Shown here in pieces: positions 34,816-46,499 of a stretch of DNA of 64,000 bases. The notes beneath the pieces were generated by a model. It was not told the DNA's origin. It made no database searches and saw only the letters and a list, made by a program, of their open reading frames with translations. Position 1 is the first letter of the stretch. Each line of letters opens with the position of its first letter. A program made the position numbers and the translations under genes. Source of the DNA: Castor canadensis (taxonomy: Eukaryota > Chordata > Mammalia > Rodentia > Castoridae); NCBI RefSeq assembly GCF_047511655.1, contig NC_133397.1, forward strand, positions 124,461,308 to 124,525,307, given 5' to 3'.

Positions 34816-35117
34816 TCTCCCTCATTAGCACAGGGAATGATAACTGTCTTCCAGTATTTAGAGAATGCAGCAAGAAAAAACAAGATTTGATATTGGAATC
34901 TTATAGAATTAAAGCCAAAAGATAAAATGTACAGATATACATATATATATATATATATAAAACATTGTAATAATCAGAATTATACACAGATGGATCTCAC
35001 TCTCAACAAACAAGCATGTTGGTATTTGAACACTGTGGGAATATTGCAGAAGGCATTGAGGTATTTCACAGATGAATGGACAGGACTCCAACACAGAGCC
35101 ACATTGCTCTGGAGGAG
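34816..35117. other. Unassigned DNA with a (TA)n patch
   Basis: A (TA)n run lies at 34937-34959. The rest is unassigned. The opposing frames at 34909-35208 are not credible genes. Confidence 0.4.
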
Positions 35118-36308
35118 GAAGTGGTCACTTTATTTATTTATTTTAAAAAAATTCTTGTTAGGATATACTCATGAAACAGGGGAGTTTCATAGTGGCAATT
35201 CTGATTAGACTTATATTGTACATTGCCCCCATCATCTCTCCCTTCAGTCCCCTCCCCACCCCACTAAGCAATTGCAAGGGGTTTTTAGTTCTGTTTCATA
35301 TAGGTATATGAAGTCCACCTACCATATACTCTCACCTTAACTTCTGTCCCTTCCCCTCCTTTCTCCCCTTAGTACCCCCCCATACACACTGTGCCTATTT
35401 TATAGTCCTGGTTTTCATAATTAATATTTAAGTTGGCATTCAGAGGGGTGCCTCAATGTATGCCCTCTGTGGGCATGCTTTATTTTGGTTGTTCAAACCC
35501 TTCGAATGCTCTCCTTGACCCCTTTACCTCCCACCAACCTTTTTCAACATCTTTTAATATACATCCTTATATCCTCTAGACTCTCACATCTTTTGGTATG
35601 TGATATTACTATTGCTCTATCATTGTCTTTTCCTTTCTCTCTTTCCCTGAGTTCCATAGAGTAGTTCCACTGTTACAAACATGTTCTACATATGAGTTTG
35701 TATATGATCATGCTTGTTTTTGTGCATATGTTTATCTTTGGGTCTATCATTCACGTATGAGAGAAAATATGTGGCCTTTGTGTTTCTGATCCTGGTACAT
35801 GAATTAAACAGGGAATTCTCAAAGGAAAAATACAAATAGCCAGTAAATACATGAAGAAGTGTTCTACTTCCCTGGTTATAAAAGAGATGCGAATCAAAAC
35901 AACACTTATATTTCATCTCACCTCAGTTAGAATGGCCAGAATCAAGGGTAACAAAGGAATCCTTATACACTGCTGGTGGGAATGCAAATTAGTACAACCA
36001 CTGTGGAAAGCAGTATGGAGAGTCCTCAAAAAACTAGAGATGGAACTGCCATATGATCCAGTGATACTGCTCCTGGGCATCTACCCAAAAGAAAGTAAGG
36101 CAGGATACAGTAGAGACACCTATACACCAATGTTCATCACAGCACTATTCACAATAGGCAAGCTCTGGAAACAACCCAGATGCCCTACAACTGATGAATG
36201 GATCATGAAATTGTGGTATATATACACAGTGGAGCATTACTTAGCCACAAAGAATCATGCTATGGGCTTTGAAGGTAAATGGATACAATTGGAGAAGTTG
36301 TCACTTTA
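35118..36308 (-). mobile_element. Twin-primed (5'-inverted) L1 insertion
   Basis: A target-site duplication of 15 bases with one mismatch flanks it: GAAGTGGTCACTTTA at 35118-35132 and GAAGTTGTCACTTTA at 36294-36308. Reading from the left edge, an A/T-rich tail remnant and an L1 3' UTR in minus orientation (to about 35825, with a C-rich block at 35225-35390) are followed by a piece of L1 ORF2 in plus orientation (35830-36293). A 3' part in one direction joined to an inverted 5' part is the signature of twin priming during reverse transcription. Confidence 0.85.
35851..36293 (+). pseudogene. L1 ORF2 C-terminal fragment, within twin-primed insertion
   Basis: It is still open for about 150 codons (35851-36309; the last few codons lie in the target duplication). 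It shows the L1 ORF2p C-terminal region: '[18 protein letters not shown]' at residues 1-18, then the half zinc-knuckle 'LIHCWWEC' with 'KLVQPLWK', then 'LLGIYPKES', 'FTIGKLWKQPRCPTTDEWI' and 'YIYTVEHYLATK'. Compared with the copy at 52190-52700, the section carrying the first two cysteines of the knuckle is missing. It lacks endonuclease and reverse transcriptase, so it is a dead fragment. The long open frame may mean the insertion is fairly young, or may be chance. Confidence 0.85.
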
Positions 36309-38009
36309 AGGACAATGATCCTTACCAAGGCTGCTTGGGAAGTCCTGTGTTATTGCTTCTAATGGTAGCAAGGTATACATAATAGCTACTTCTTGGTCTC
36401 TGTCGCAAGCAAATAGTTTACTGCTTACCTCACCACACCGTAGTGAACTGGCTCACAGTTCCCAACCCTGGCTTTCTAACCACATCTTTTCCTTTCAAAA
36501 TTTTGTTTTTCATACCTATACTCTGGAGCCTTTTAACCCTATTATTTTGGATTTCACACTTATGTTCCTTGGTCTCAGGCATGTGAGGTTACTCCTCCCC
36601 CAGTCTCAAAGTCAGATTAACTTGGGCACTACCTGTTACAAGAATATTTGTCTTTTGTCCAGAGATGAGACAGTTCAGTACTTCTAATTTGTTCATTTAA
36701 GAAAATCTCCCTCCCAAACATCGTTTGCACATACAAATAAAATAAAATAAAAAATAAAAATAAATTTTTAAAATATCTCCCTGTATGCTACAAGGGCTAA
36801 AGGAAGAACTGTGCCAAGGTGAACTTGCAGAGTGACCCTTCTAGATAACATAGTTTTAGGAAAGTGGGGATAGTTTTTGACCATTTTATTGATTCTTAAC
36901 AAAATACACTTTAAATCAGATGGAACCAGTAAGCAACAAGATGACATTCATCCATGACTTCAAGACTTATTTACTGAGCATCTGCTATAATCATGCATAC
37001 TGCATATACTTGCAAGAAGAAATATAGAGTAACTAAATTCTTAGAGCTCACATTCTAATGCAACTATGAAACTAAAAAAGTGGAGAAAGTGTAAACTAAG
37101 CTGTTGTTGATGAACAATGTGAAGGAGATGATGGCACAATGTTATCGTGAAATCTGACTGACACACCTAGTTTATGATGGATGCGTTACTAATATCTCAG
37201 GTTAAGCTGATTTATCCCATGAAGCTTAAAAATTTAACTCTTGGTATCTTCCCACCATTTAGCTCACAAGTGTCCATATTTCATCAGACAATTGCTACCA
37301 AACACTAAATCATAATCATGCAGATTTCTGGCTCACAATCCATAAGGATAGCAGTCAGAAAAGAAGAGAAAAGGCAGCATTCTCTTGAGGAAAGAAAGAG
37401 GAACATTTGCCAGTTTAACAGCCAAGATTCAAAATTCAAGAAACTCACAACAAAGAAAGGACAAAGCAGAGTTGTTCAACCACAACAGCTTATCTTAAGC
37501 AGAGAAAAGCACAGATGGTCAAAGGATTACTGCCATGTGTGGCCCTCTGCCACTGCCATACCAGGGCAGCGGAGGGTTCTTCTGGACCAGCGTGCAGAAG
37601 AACCCAAATGCTAAAGCCAGCCATGTGCAATGTGTGCACCTGCTGAAAGGCCTGCTGGGTACCTCTTTGCTTTTGAAAGCTGGTATTTAAAATCACTCTG
37701 GCAGATGGAAGAAAAGTATGTAATAAAAGTTGACATTTCATTTTGCTCTCTATGTTTGTTAAGTTAATTCTATTATCATTCACAGGGAGATCCACACTGG
37801 ATGGTAATCAGATTGTGGCAGCTTTCAGCTAATGTAAAGGTGTAAGGTTTCTAAGGGCAAACTACATAGTAGATGACAGGAAACCATTCATCACAAGAAA
37901 GTCATTATCTTAAGAGATCCCAGGTGGAATAAACGATAAAGGTAAAGCTTTGGAAGACTAAATCTACATTTGATCATACATATTTTCAACAATAGTCTCC
38001 TTGTGTTGC
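36309..38009. other. Unassigned non-coding DNA
   Basis: An A-rich patch lies at 36735-36770. Part of 36930-37140 ('cttatttactgagcatctgctataatcatgc...ttcttagagctcacattctaatgc') resembles an old dispersed repeat. The frames at 37318-37795 have no recognised motifs. Confidence 0.4.
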
Positions 38010-38290
38010 ACAAAGAAGGAAGGGAGGGAGAGAAGGAGGAAGAAAAAGACAGAGGGAGGAAGGGATAGAGTGAGAGACTGCTTGATTTATCCAGGGAGAT
38101 TTAAAAATCAAAATCTTCATATCCTCTAACAGTCTAGCTTGAAACCTTCCAGAACCTCAAGAAACTTTTCTGAAGGACAGGGAGAGAAAGAGAGGAAAAA
38201 AGGAAGAAAGGAAGGGAGATAGAAGAAGAGAAAAGAGGAGAGGGGAGAGGACAGGAGAGGAGAGGAGAGAGGAAGAGGAAAAGAAGAATT
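38010..38290. repeat. Two GA-rich polypurine tracts
   Basis: Purine blocks at 38010-38085 and 38165-38290 are separated by a short ordinary stretch. The second contains AGGAGAGG-type units. Confidence 0.85.
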
Positions 38291-39839
38291 TCTGTTCCAT
38301 TTTGTGCTTTCATTTTGTTAAAATTCTTGAAAGTAAACCAGCAATCTCCTTCCAGCAACTTTTCTATTTCACTCACAAACGCAGCTTGTAAGCAGATAGC
38401 TCCCAGCTAAAGTCTGTTACTTTTGACTCAGAAATGTACATGTTCACAATTTACCATAGATAATTAATTATTAAACTTTTAAAAAACTTCTAATTACATG
38501 ATTTGATGCCTTGAAGTATTGTAAAAGTAGCTGATTTCATCTAATTTTGGAAGTTGTAGAATTAATTTTTCCTGCATAAATGGATTTCTTTTCATCCTTG
38601 CTTCATGTCTCTGCACCATCTTTATATGTTTTAAGTTTTATTTTCAGCTTTATCCAATGTATCACTGAAGAATATCCTGTGCCCACCACAGAGCTCACCT
38701 GTTTAGGTAGTAGCTACTGTATGTGCCATTAGGGAAAGCTGGAATTACCACAAGTTCAATGTCCCCAGGAGTAACAGTCGACCAGTGCAGAGCTAGAATT
38801 GGGGGATTTGGACCCTATCGTCCTCATCTGCTAATGATATTATTCTAAACTGTGTTCTTGAAAACATTCAAAAGGGTCCCAGTGGAAAAAGTCCCACTTG
38901 TTCACCTGAGCCCTAAGTAGCAGCACTCTGTCTTACCTTTCTATTTACCTCATCTACTTGCTGGAGAACCTTCTCAAATAAAATACTTAGACCCACATCC
39001 TTCTCTTAGGGGATGCTTTTGGGAGAACCCAAACTAACCCTATCATTGGCAAAAGAGAACTCGAAAGGAAACCAGCTGTGAAACAAGCTATGTGCCAACA
39101 CTAATTTTTGCATGTAAGAAATATGGTTTAATTACTGACCCTTGGAAATTTTTCTCTTTAAATACCTCTCTGGAATCAAAATATTCCCAACACCATAGGG
39201 CAAGTGTTTGCACATGAATTTTTATCTTAATTTATAAACTATTTATTATTCTATATGTAACAAATGGAAGAGCAAAGTAGCTATCGCTGTAAACCTTAGC
39301 CACAGTTCAATTCCAGTGTGTGCTGAGGATGGTGATTCCAGTGTGGTTCCTTTAAACAGCCATTGGAATTCACATAAGAAAAGGACTGTTTGTGGAAAAC
39401 ATATTGGCTAACAATGACAGTAAGTTAATAATCTCAATATTCAAAGCACATGTAGATATCAGTAAGGTCATAAATGAAGATTAAAAGTAGGCAGTAGGTA
39501 CAGATAGATAATTCATGAATGACCCATAAATAGGAAAGTGTTTTTTAACAACATGGGTTGTAGCAGACTGTTTTTTCCAGTTATAGCTGTAGCAATATCT
39601 GCCATTCCAACTACTTTTCTAACAGGGTGACTTAATACTCTGCCACTAGTAGATGTCAGCTGAAGTGATGCTAGGCGACTTCTGAGTCTAAATAATAAAA
39701 ATATCACCGTTTTCCACCTTGCTGCTTTGTAATTCTCTGTATTAGAATCCAGCCACCATGCCATAAGGAAATCCAAGCACTACCTGGAGAGACCCTTGTG
39801 AAGAGAAATCAAAGGCCCCGTCCTCAGCCTCTGGAGAAT
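38291..39839. other. Unassigned non-coding DNA
   Basis: Possibly a remnant of an old LTR near 38900-39045 ('...aataaaatacttagacccacatcc...gggagaacccaaactaa'). Otherwise nothing is recognised. Confidence 0.35.
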
Positions 39840-40690
39840 AAGCCAGCACTGTAGAAATAACTGTTCCATGTGATACAATTCAGAACAAAAATGAGTTACC
39901 ATGGCTCCATTTCAGACTTGGAAACAGAGTAAATGCTTGTTGTTATTTTAAGCTGGTATGATTTGGAATGATTTTTGTGTGTAACAATGAGCAGCTGACA
40001 TACAACCTGATGTCTGTAAATGGGTGCTGTCATATTAAAAACCTAAAAGCATGTGGTACTGGTTTGAGGATGCAGCAGTGGGTGGAAGCTACAAAGAGCT
40101 TGAGACCATTGGTGAAATCTGAAAAGGCTGGAAGCAATGTTAACAGACATGTACAGCGTCTCAAAACCCAAAGGATGCTAGTGACAGCTTAAAAGAGAAT
40201 AAGAAAATTATGATTAGAGCTGCAAGCACATGTTCCCGGTAGTGTAGTGCTGCAAGTTTAGCAACACTATTACTTGCTATAATGTACAAACTAGTAAATG
40301 GCCCCCAGGGTCATAATGATATAGCTAAGGAGATTTGCAGGATAACATTAAAATTTCCACCTGGGTTCATTTATGAAAGATTTACTAGGTTTGGAAAAAA
40401 AAAGTATTCCTTATTCCCAATCTCTCCAGATAGCAAGTGATTTTCAAATTAAAGTTCAAATCCTAGAGAAGACTATAAGCTCTTCTGTAAGGGAGCACTG
40501 ATGTAGTACCTTAGGAAAAGTTTGCAACAAACAAAAATCACTTTGAAGATCTTAAGAGAATGCCTTGCAGATTCTCTCCACCAAAACACAGACTTTATAA
40601 GAACATTGTTTTCTCATTTATCTGCCTGACAAGGAGCCCAAGATAGCCAGTCTGAAAGACACTTGGACTTGTGGCTTTTTGTCTTTCAGA
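39840..40690 (+). mobile_element. MaLR-type LTR end plus internal sequence
   Basis: An LTR-like terminus ('gagtaaatgcttgttgttattttaagctggtatgatttgg') is followed by sequence resembling MLT1 internal DNA: 'ggtgctgtcatattaaaaacctaaaagcatgtggtactggtttgaggatgcagcagtgggtggaagctac...gagaataagaaaattatgattag'. A later echo is 'tctgcctgacaaggagccc' (40622). No coding potential is expected, since MaLRs do not encode proteins. Confidence 0.5.
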
Positions 40691-41016
40691 ATGAACCTCA
40701 GTAAAAGTCACAGAATCACAAAATTTTTAAGAAAATTGTTTTGGAACAAGTATTGCCACTATAGAAAGTCATAGACAATCAAAAATGAAAGAAATCTTTG
40801 CACCGCAAACGTCCAAACATTAAGCAGGCTGAGAAGATGTCTCAACTATCTTTTCTTATGACATAAGAAGAATAGAGAGGTCAGGACTCAGAGGCATTGA
40901 GAATAGCTCCCAGAGAGCAAGATGGACCCCTAATCAAAGAATTGGCAAAATGTGTCCCACTGGATTTCAGAATGGCAACGAGGCAGTGACCACTCAGTGT
41001 CCATGATCTCCCTTGG

Positions 41017-41037
41017 TTTTTTTTTTTTTTTTTTTTT
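41017..41037. repeat. T21 homopolymer
   Basis: A run of 21 Ts. It could be the poly(A) tail of a minus-strand retrocopy lying to its right (41038 onward), but I recognise no source gene there. Confidence 0.9.
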
Positions 41038-41224
41038 GAGAAGTTGGGGAGGAAAGTTGAAAGACAGATAACTTGTGTCTTTTGGTTCGCAAGTCTTTGA
41101 ACTTGGAGGGACAAAACTGAAGTAATCATGCCACAAGAACTGCACACAAGAAGACTAGCTCTGGTCTACACGACTGCATGCTGAACTCGGACCAGGTGCT
41201 GTAAGGGAATGAGACTTTAAAATC

Positions 41225-41480
41225 TTAATGAAAGGGTTGGTGTTTGTTGCCTTGGAGATTAGTGTGAATTGTTGTTATCAGAGCATGGACTCAGGCAGAT
41301 TGTATTGCAAAGATAATCATCTATATTTCTTATCCAAGATTTTACAATGGGAGGTTGAAGCTCCTGTCAGTGAGTGGTGGTCTCTATGTCCCCATATAGT
41401 GAATGTGGCCAGGCCTTTGTACCTGCCTCCCCTGACTGACTGCTGTGGAAGTGAAACTCTGTGACTTCCAATTTTGGGTG
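41225..41480 (+). mobile_element. Possible MaLR LTR fragment
   Basis: 'agtgaatgtggccaggcctttgtacctgcctcccctgactgactgctgtggaagtgaaactctgtgacttccaattttggg' has the feel of an MLT1-type 5' region. The 78-codon frame over it is incidental. Confidence 0.35.
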
Positions 41481-41920
41481 AGAAGAAGCTTCACAAAGAA
41501 AGTGTGTTAAGAAGAGAGGAAATATCTTCATGACTCAGAGAAGAAATGGAAAGCAAAGAATGAATCTGGCAGTAGTTCTCCAACACTTGCTAACGAAAAC
41601 AGACATGACATGTAACAATCACGTCTTACTCATTGGAGAGGTGGAACCAGTTGCAGAGCCTGAAAGGTGTCATAGGGCCTCACCATGGATCAGTAAAACA
41701 ATCCTCAAAGCTTTCTATTGCTTTCTCTCTCTCTGATTCTGTATATACCAAGGAACATTGCAATTTCTAATTCAAGAACCCCAGGCTCTGTTACTGGGTA
41801 GGAATTGATTTGGATACAAACATATCCTAACAGCTGGAAATAACTAACTGTCAGTGTCTGTCAGTGAATCAGCAATTGGCATACTTAAATTGGTTAGTAT
41901 AAGTTATCTTTATGACATAT
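41481..41920. other. Unassigned non-coding DNA
   Basis: The short frame 41530-41736 shows no domain. No repeat recognised. Confidence 0.35.
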
Positions 41921-42190
41921 GTATAATGATTATACCATTGCATTACTGGACACTTGAATAAGAAAGTAAAAGCTCCTAGGCTGATTTCAACACTTGAATC
42001 TGGTGAATAATGCTGTGATAAACATGCGTACACAGGTATTCCTCTTGTATGTTGGTTTATGCTCTTCAGATATATAGAGGAACCTCTATCCTGATTTTCA
42101 TAGTGGTTGTACCAGTTTATATTCTCACCAACAGTGTCTAAGCGTTCATTTTTCCCACAACCACACCAGCATCTGCTATGGAAATATAAA
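41921..42190 (-). mobile_element. Old L1 fragment, antisense
   Basis: 'gaataatgctgtgataaacatgcgtacacaggtattcctcttg' and 'ttttcatagtggttgtaccagtttatattctcaccaacagtgtctaagcgttc' are the reverse complement of the L1 ORF2 end. They correspond to the 'aatgcaaatt-gtacaaccac' region at 35980. Confidence 0.75.
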
Positions 42191-43084
42191 GAAACCCACA
42201 AAATCTTGTTTTTAAAAGGGAGGAAGGAGATAGGGGGTAAATGCAATGTAAGAGGGGATATAACTTGCTCAAAATACATAGTATGCATATTGGAATTCAC
42301 ACGAAATGCCCTGGAACCATTAATGAATCCTAAATAAGAAAGAAAATAAAAGAAAAGCACTTGGAGACACAAATTAGAAAGCTTTGCTTTCTCTCTTTCG
42401 TGTGAATACCATTTAATATCTAGACTCCATGGAACAAATTTAGAAAAAAATGCAGTGTTTATAAAGCAGTCTGAGTTAGGATGACAGACGGGTAGACATT
42501 AGCCAATTAAAATGCATTTATGAGATTAGAGACCTTAAAATGACTTAAATATTTTCTTCAAAGACTTTTGCAATAAAAATAAGCATTTAAGTATGTAAAT
42601 TGTATTTGTTATCTGGATGCATTCATCACCAAAAACCTGTCACAGATTTATCATTCCAGCCTCCTTTTGGCTACACATTTCCCATAGCCTTTGGCAAGTA
42701 AAAAAATGCCTTTGAACATCTGCTATGAAAAAAAAAAATTAAACCCATATGGTCTAAAATCCTATGAGAAATCTTAAGATTTAGAGAATAGCACTTAGAT
42801 CTAATAAGTATATCCCTGTCATTTTTTTATTATTTCATGAACCTACTCTCTCATCTCTACTTATGTGTATGCATAGCAGTACATTAACCAAAGATGACTG
42901 CATATCTTCAAAGAGCTAGATAGTTGAGTTGCAGTGTCTGACATGCTTCCTTCCACAAGAAAGATAACAACAAGGAAAAAAATAACCATTACTCTACTGG
43001 AGTGTTTGAGATGCTAGAGTTTGAGGGCGATGAGAGAAACCAGCATGGAGCATGGATCTAGGATGGTCTTATAAAGAAGAGAAT
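42191..43084. other. Unassigned AT-rich DNA
   Basis: Nothing recognised. Confidence 0.35.
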
Positions 43085-43392
43085 GAGGGCTTAGCATGAC
43101 AGTGTATATCTGTAATCCCAACTACACAGGAGGCAGAGATGGGAGGATCATGGTCTGAGGCCAGTCCAGGTAGAAAAGATAGTGAGACCCCATCTCAACC
43201 AAAAAGCCAGGCATGGTGGTTCACATCTCAATGTGTCCCAGCTAAGACAGAGGTGTAGGTAGAAGTATTGCAGCCTGGGAGAGAAGCTGAAGACCTTATT
43301 TGAAAAATAACTAAAGCAAAAAGTGCTGTTAGAATACTTGTCAAGCAAGCACAAGGCCCTAAGTTCACACCCAGTACAGCCTCCCCCACCCC
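43085..43392 (+). mobile_element. Composite SINE (two B1-like modules plus ID-like)
   Basis: 'gtgtatatctgtaatcccaactacacaggaggcagagatgggaggatcatggtctgaggccagtcc', then 'agccaggcatggtggttcacatct...cagcctgggagag', then a shortened ID-like tail 'cttgtcaagcaagcacaaggccctaagttcacacccagtac'. Similar words flank it ('agagaatgagg' and 'agacaatgaga'), a possible target-site duplication. Confidence 0.85.
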
Positions 43393-43941
43393 CAGAAGAC
43401 AATGAGATGTGAGAGGAGAAAACCATGAATTTGCTAGATCAACAAATGAGAGATATATCTCAAGGCTATTGGTGTTGCACTCTGTGCTTCAGAGTAGATA
43501 CCATGCTGAGTTCCATCTCTGACATACCTGAAGGAATGCAGATACATATGACATCTTCCTTCCTTCTAGGAGGAGATAGCATTAAACATGATTGTGCAAT
43601 TCTTTTCCAACAATGGGAATTTCAAAATGAATGCCTGATTTTAGGTAAAAATCTTAAGGTGAAAAATTCACCATTTTATAAATAACAATTGAGTACCTTC
43701 TGTGTGTGAGACACTGTGTTAGAGGCTGAGGTACAACAAAGACAGGAAATCACTGTCCTCTCCCACTCTCAGGTGTGGACTAGAATTGCTTTTTTAATGA
43801 GCAGATTAAAAACATCAGGAAGGAGTAAACTCCTTACACTCTGTTCACATATCCCGAGTCATTCCTCTGTTGAAAGTCAGTATGATTACCCAGAGAGGTG
43901 ACCTGTTAGAAACCCTTAAGCAGCCAGACAAGGGTAAGACT

Positions 43942-43947
<6 letters not shown>
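43393..43947. other. Unassigned DNA
   Basis: Positions 43680-43790 ('aacaattgagtaccttctgtgtgtgagacactgtgttagaggctgaggtac') resemble an old dispersed repeat. No gene. Confidence 0.35.

Positions 43948-43992
<45 letters not shown>
43948..43992. repeat. (TA)n microsatellite
   Basis: About 45 bases of uninterrupted TA, preceded by a short GT run. Prone to cruciform formation and length change. Confidence 0.95.
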
Positions 43993-43995
<3 letters not shown>

Positions 43996-45017
43996 ATTCA
44001 AGACATCAAATTACAGTTAATTTGAAAAATAATATGTTGGCTATATTTATAAGCAGCAAAAAATTGCCATTCAACTTTCAAATAATATACCACATAAATC
44101 TATTTGAATGACTTACCATGGGTTAAAAATTATGCTATATTTTGTCATCAAGTATGATTTCTGTCATTACATGTAAGAAAGCAAATGGTTCCAGATTATC
44201 ATACCCTACTAGAAAAGACTTTCCCCTATTTCACTAACCTCCTTCTAAGACCATGTTCATACTCAAAAACATACAAAGGACTAAAGTTCAATGAATTCAT
44301 ATTCTACCCTTCAGACCGGCACAGAATTTTCTTCTTAGAGATGATGGACTTGCCCATGTTTAGTTGATAAGTTTAAAGCACAAGAAAACAGATACAAAAG
44401 AAGGTAAGAATATCATTGTAGTAAACTGAATATTTCAAAAAGCACCACAATAATCATCAACACATTCATGGAACTTGCCATGTGTGTTTAATGATTACTG
44501 TTGTTTTCAATTTGAATTACTAGTCTAAGGGTCTTCAGATCTGTTACACCCTACATAGTGAAGTGAGACCCATTTACTTACAAAAGGTACACTTAGCCCA
44601 CTTCACCTTCTCAATCCCCCCATTCTTTTATGACCAGTTACCCTAAACAACTACATAACTCATGACCACAAGGAGTTTCACCTGTTCCAGACAGGGAATT
44701 TTAGTTTCTCTGCTCTGCTCCACACTCCCACCGCAAGGACCTTCAGGAATCTTAATGGAGTCCAGGGAAGGTTCCAGTAGCATCTGTGGATGCTAGAAGT
44801 GGAAAACATGGATCTAGAGGCAAGGGTGTCAGGTTTGTGAAAAATCTCCTTTCTCCTTATAAGAAATTTCTCTTTACTTAATCCACTTTAAGTATTTCAG
44901 GTCTCTAGCTACCAAATGATCCCTAATTAGAGCAGAATAAAAAATATCCACTAAGCACATAAGACATAATGCTTGGCAAGAGATAAAGTACTATTAAAAT
45001 GTTATTAAATATTTTCC
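43993..45017. other. Unassigned AT-rich DNA
   Basis: Nothing recognised. Confidence 0.35.
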
Positions 45018-45135
45018 TTCTTAGCTGGGCAAAGTGGTGCATTCCTCTAATCTCAGCACTCAGGAAAGAGGCTGAGTAGGAGGATCTCCAGTTTGAGGCC
45101 ACCCTGAGCTGCTCAGCAAGCTCCTCTCTCACATG
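45018..45135 (+). mobile_element. B1-like SINE
   Basis: 'tagctgggcaaagtggtgcattcctctaatctcagcactcagg', 'aggaggatctccagtttgaggccaccctgagctgctcagcaagctc': single B1-like module. Confidence 0.8.
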
Positions 45136-45474
45136 TGTGTGTACATGCATAAATCTAATTTCATAATAAGATGGTTTTCTCTTTGCTTTGTCACTTCATC
45201 TTTAAAACTGAAGTGATAGAATTCTGTGCATATTTTGTCAATTACAATTAATTGGTATTACCTATCAAAAAAGAGAGATTACATTCCTTTCTTTTAAAAT
45301 GTGTGAAGGTATAAAAATAGGAACACACACATATCCATACAACCACATTCTTTTACTCCAAATCATGGTCAGAGTACCGTAAATATCATAATATCCTAAA
45401 GTCAGAGTATTGACATATGTAGTACATCACTCAAGTCATGTTCTCTTTTCTAAGCAGAGCTTTGCTTAGGCAGC
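45136..45474. other. Unassigned AT-rich DNA
   Basis: Nothing recognised. Confidence 0.35.
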
Positions 45475-46003
45475 AAAGAAAATTCTACCCTTCCCTAAGA
45501 AGGTGAATATGGTTGTGTACTTGTATCTTGTATACTTCCTATACAAGAATGAATATAGAATTCTGAAATCACCTTAAGAAGGGGACTAAGGTAGAAAGGG
45601 AAAAAAAAAAAGAGAAGATGAACCAGTTCAGGTTATAATACAAATATACATGGAAATGTCACATGGAAACTCTTTGTACAGCTATCTTAAACAAACAAAA
45701 GTGTCATTTTTTTAAACAAAATTGGAGAACAGGAGGGCAAAATAGGTCCTATCTGGGAGGAGGTGGGGAAAGGGTGTAGGAGGGTGAATGTGGTGCAAAT
45801 ACTGTGTACACATGTATGTAAATGGAAAAATGATACCTGTTGAAACTATTCCAAGAATGGGGTAGTGTGATAAAGGAGAATGACGGAAGGGGTGAATTCA
45901 ATTTGCATACATTTGATACATTGTAAGAACCTTTGTAAATGCCACAATGTATCCCCAGCACAATTTTTTTTAAAAATTAAAAAAAAGAAAATTCTACACT
46001 TCC
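45475..46003 (+). mobile_element. 5'-truncated L1 3' UTR with 20-base target-site duplication
   Basis: The word AAAGAAAATTCTACCCTTCC at 45475-45494 recurs with one mismatch at 45984-46003, directly after an A-rich tail. The insert (45495-45983) is L1 3' UTR of a different subtype from the full-length copy. It carries 'cttaaacaaacaaaagtgtca', a G-rich segment (45728-45790) and 'ggtgcaaatactgtgtacacatgtatgtaaatggaaaaatgata'. The same subtype occurs antisense at 59085-59540. The first few As of the duplication may belong to the tail. Confidence 0.85.
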
Positions 46004-46063
46004 AAAATATGAGAATCACATCAGTTCATTTTTGTGGTCCTCCAAAGGAGATGATGCTGTCAT

Positions 46064-46106
46064 ATTTCTTTTTTTAAAACTTTTACTTATTTTTAAAATT
46101 GACAAG
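46064..46106 (-). mobile_element. Left remnant of an old L1 3' end (poly(T) side)
   Basis: The T-rich 'tttctttttttaaaacttttacttatttttaaaattgacaag' is the 3' terminus (poly(A) side) of the antisense old L1 that resumes at 53295. The two parts are separated by the younger L1. Confidence 0.65.
46094..46106 (+). repeat. Target-site duplication of the full-length L1, left copy
   Basis: TAAAATTGACAAG, identical to 53294-53306. It lies exactly between the old L1 tail and the first base of the young L1 5' UTR. Confidence 0.9.
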
Positions 46107-46122
46107 GAGCTCTCAGAGATTC

Positions 46123-46134
46123 CAAGATGGCGGC
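46123..46134 (+). promoter_or_regulatory. YY1-type binding site at L1 5' end
   Basis: CAAGATGGCGGC, 17 bases from the start of the element, fits the YY1 consensus. In human L1 a YY1 site at the same place sets the correct transcription start. The same role is inferred here. Confidence 0.75.
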
Positions 46135-46499
46135 TAGAGGTAGGAAGCAGAAAGCGAGCCTCCTATAGTGAAATCTTGGAGAGATGCCGGAGACACACTT
46201 TGCAGGCATAATCACTGAGAAGAGGCATAACTTTGACCCCTCCACATCTCCAGCCGGCGCAGAGAATCTCCACTTCACATTAAATGGAGAAACGAGGAGG
46301 GCCCCCGGGCCGCCAGTCACCCATGCCCAGACAGCTTGAGAAGAGGCAGACAAGGTGAGCTTCGTGGTACCACAGTACTCCCACAGACAACCCTGGGCCA
46401 CAGCAGCATAGCCCCCTGGACAGACTGACCTCCACCCTGTGAAAAAAGAGAAACTGAGTAATAAGCAATAAGAACAATGGGAGAGGGTGGGGTGCACTG

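Noticed and set aside
41017-41160. Processed retrocopy suggested by the T21 run
   Set aside because: No recognisable coding sequence adjoins it and no target duplication was found.
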